DNA from: Verrucomicrobiales bacterium | Lineage (GTDB): Bacteria; Verrucomicrobiota; Verrucomicrobiia; Verrucomicrobiales; DEV007 | Direction of reading: 5' to 3' | DNA length: 14,965 nt | Assembly (NCBI GenBank): GCA_013003335.1 | Contig: JABDJT010000326.1 | Span: forward strand, 1-14,965 | Shown: positions 14,187-14,965 of the stretch, in pieces | Layout of the letters: every line of letters begins with the position of its first letter | Position numbering within the stretch: the first letter of the stretch is position 1 | The notes under the pieces: generated by a model | Told to the model about the DNA's origin: nothing | Database searches by the model: none | Seen by the model: the letters and a program-made list of their open reading frames with translations, nothing else | Made by a program: the position numbers and the translations under genes

Positions 14187-14965
14187 GTAATGAGCCGGAG
14201 AACAAACTGAAACCGCGGAAAGACCTGCTCGATATTGCGAGCTTGTCGGTGGAGGAAATCGAATACCTGCTGAAGACGGCCGGCCCGTTCAAGGAACTCT
14301 TCAAACGATCCGTGAAAAAAGTCCCGGCGCTGCGGGGGAAAACCGTGCTGACCTTGTTTTACGAACCTTCCACCCGGACAAGCTCATCCTTCGAGGTCGC
14401 GGCCAGCCGGATGTCCGCTGACGTCACGGATCTACCGGTCTCCCGCTCGTCGATCGTGAAAGGCGAGTCGGTATTGGATACGGTCGATACTCTGCAGGCC
14501 ATGCGGACCGATTACATCGTGATCCGTCACCAGGCGGCGGGAATTCCCAATCTTGTCGCGAATCACACCCGCGCATCTGTTTTGAATGCCGGAGATGGGT
14601 TTCACGCCCACCCGACCCAGGCTTTGCTCGATGCCTTTACGTTTCGAGAAGTTTTTCCGGAACCGGCCGGCCGGAAAATCGTCATTGTCGGTGATATCCT
14701 GCATTCCCGGGTAGCCCGTTCGACCAGCACGATTTTCCACAAGCTCGGCCACGAGGTCGCTGTGCTGGGACCGGGAACGCTGGTTCCCGGGGCGCGCCAT
14801 GATTTCATGACCCGGCTCTCGAACTGGGATGATCTGTTCGACTGGAAACCGGATGCGGTCTACCTGCTCCGCGTTCAGATGGAACGGCAGGATCAGCAGT
14901 TCTTTCCCAGTGTCGGGGAATATCACAAAATCTACGGACTCACCCTGGAGCGATTCCACCGGATG
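14183..14965 (+). CDS. pyrB: Aspartate carbamoyltransferase catalytic subunit, 3' end cut off
   Basis: PyrB joins carbamoyl phosphate and aspartate, the committed step of pyrimidine synthesis. The first 261 residues are visible; the family is about 300-310 long, so roughly 45 are missing. The carbamoyl-phosphate loop is LFYEPSTRTSSSFEVAASRM (58-77), with STRT at 63-66. Other active-site elements are VKGESVLDT (Lys93 in the mobile loop), VIRH (Arg115, His116), NAGDGFHAHPTQALLD with HPTQ at 143-146, and GDILHSRVARS (170-180). After STRT most relatives have R-x-SFE; here it is S-S-SFE, while the catalytic residues are kept. The start overlaps the pyrR stop, with a strong ribosome binding site. 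No pyrI regulatory subunit or dihydroorotase is visible in the window. Confidence 0.96.
   Translation, partial: MSNEPENKLKPRKDLLDIASLSVEEIEYLLKTAGPFKELFKRSVKKVPALRGKTVLTLFYEPSTRTSSSFEVAASRMSADVTDLPVSRSSIVKGESVLDTVDTLQAMRTDYIVIRHQAAGIPNLVANHTRASVLNAGDGFHAHPTQALLDAFTFREVFPEPAGRKIVIVGDILHSRVARSTSTIFHKLGHEVAVLGPGTLVPGARHDFMTRLSNWDDLFDWKPDAVYLLRVQMERQDQQFFPSVGEYHKIYGLTLERFHRM

Overview
The window is about 15 kb of ordinary-looking bacterial chromosome with no frameshifted genes. It most resembles Verrucomicrobiota or a related PVC-group lineage. The best evidence is a large secreted protein with an N-terminal beta-propeller, a helical middle and a C-terminal CxxCH cytochrome (the 'PVC-type heme-binding' architecture). 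Two Tat-exported proteins with R-R-x-F-L signals and the absence of recognisable Shine-Dalgarno sequences at most starts fit the same picture. The phylum is inferred from gene content; I cannot name a genus.

Layout. 1-1237 (minus): a cut-off LplT-like major facilitator transporter. 1410-1513 (plus): a sigma70-type -10 box and the SRP RNA gene (ffs), about 30 bases ahead of trpB (1544-2755). 2816-3571 (plus): a class I methyltransferase. 3653-6865 (minus): a three-gene cluster read in the order PcfJ-domain protein, membrane-anchored C39-like peptidase, exported alpha/beta hydrolase. 7028-7972 (minus) and 8040-10730 (plus): a divergent pair, a Tat-exported amidohydrolase and the PVC-type cytochrome protein. 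10862-11140 (plus): a small three-helix membrane protein with its own putative promoter and a good terminator. 11220-12155 (minus): a Tat-exported sugar phosphate isomerase/epimerase-like protein. 12341-14965 (plus): purD, pyrR and pyrB, a nucleotide-synthesis cluster with pyrB cut by the window end.

How they fit together. purD (purine), pyrR and pyrB (pyrimidine) form a tight cluster; the pyrR stop overlaps the pyrB start. The exported amidohydrolase, cytochrome protein and isomerase-like protein look like the periplasmic oxidative and carbohydrate catabolism common in PVC bacteria, but their substrates cannot be read from sequence. The PcfJ / C39 / hydrolase cluster has no obvious pathway and is the least explained gene group.

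The most striking non-coding signal is a dispersed repeat of about 80-91 bp with imperfect terminal inverted repeats of about 15 bp and an internal hairpin. It has three full copies (1289-1368, 3580-3666 inverted, 12192-12282) and one short derivative (6990-7025, inverted). One copy supplies the last codons and stop of the hydrolase gene. Translated, the repeat gives a recurrent FGEPTL-containing peptide that falsely extends neighbouring reading frames. No CRISPR array, tRNA, intact insertion sequence or prophage gene was seen.
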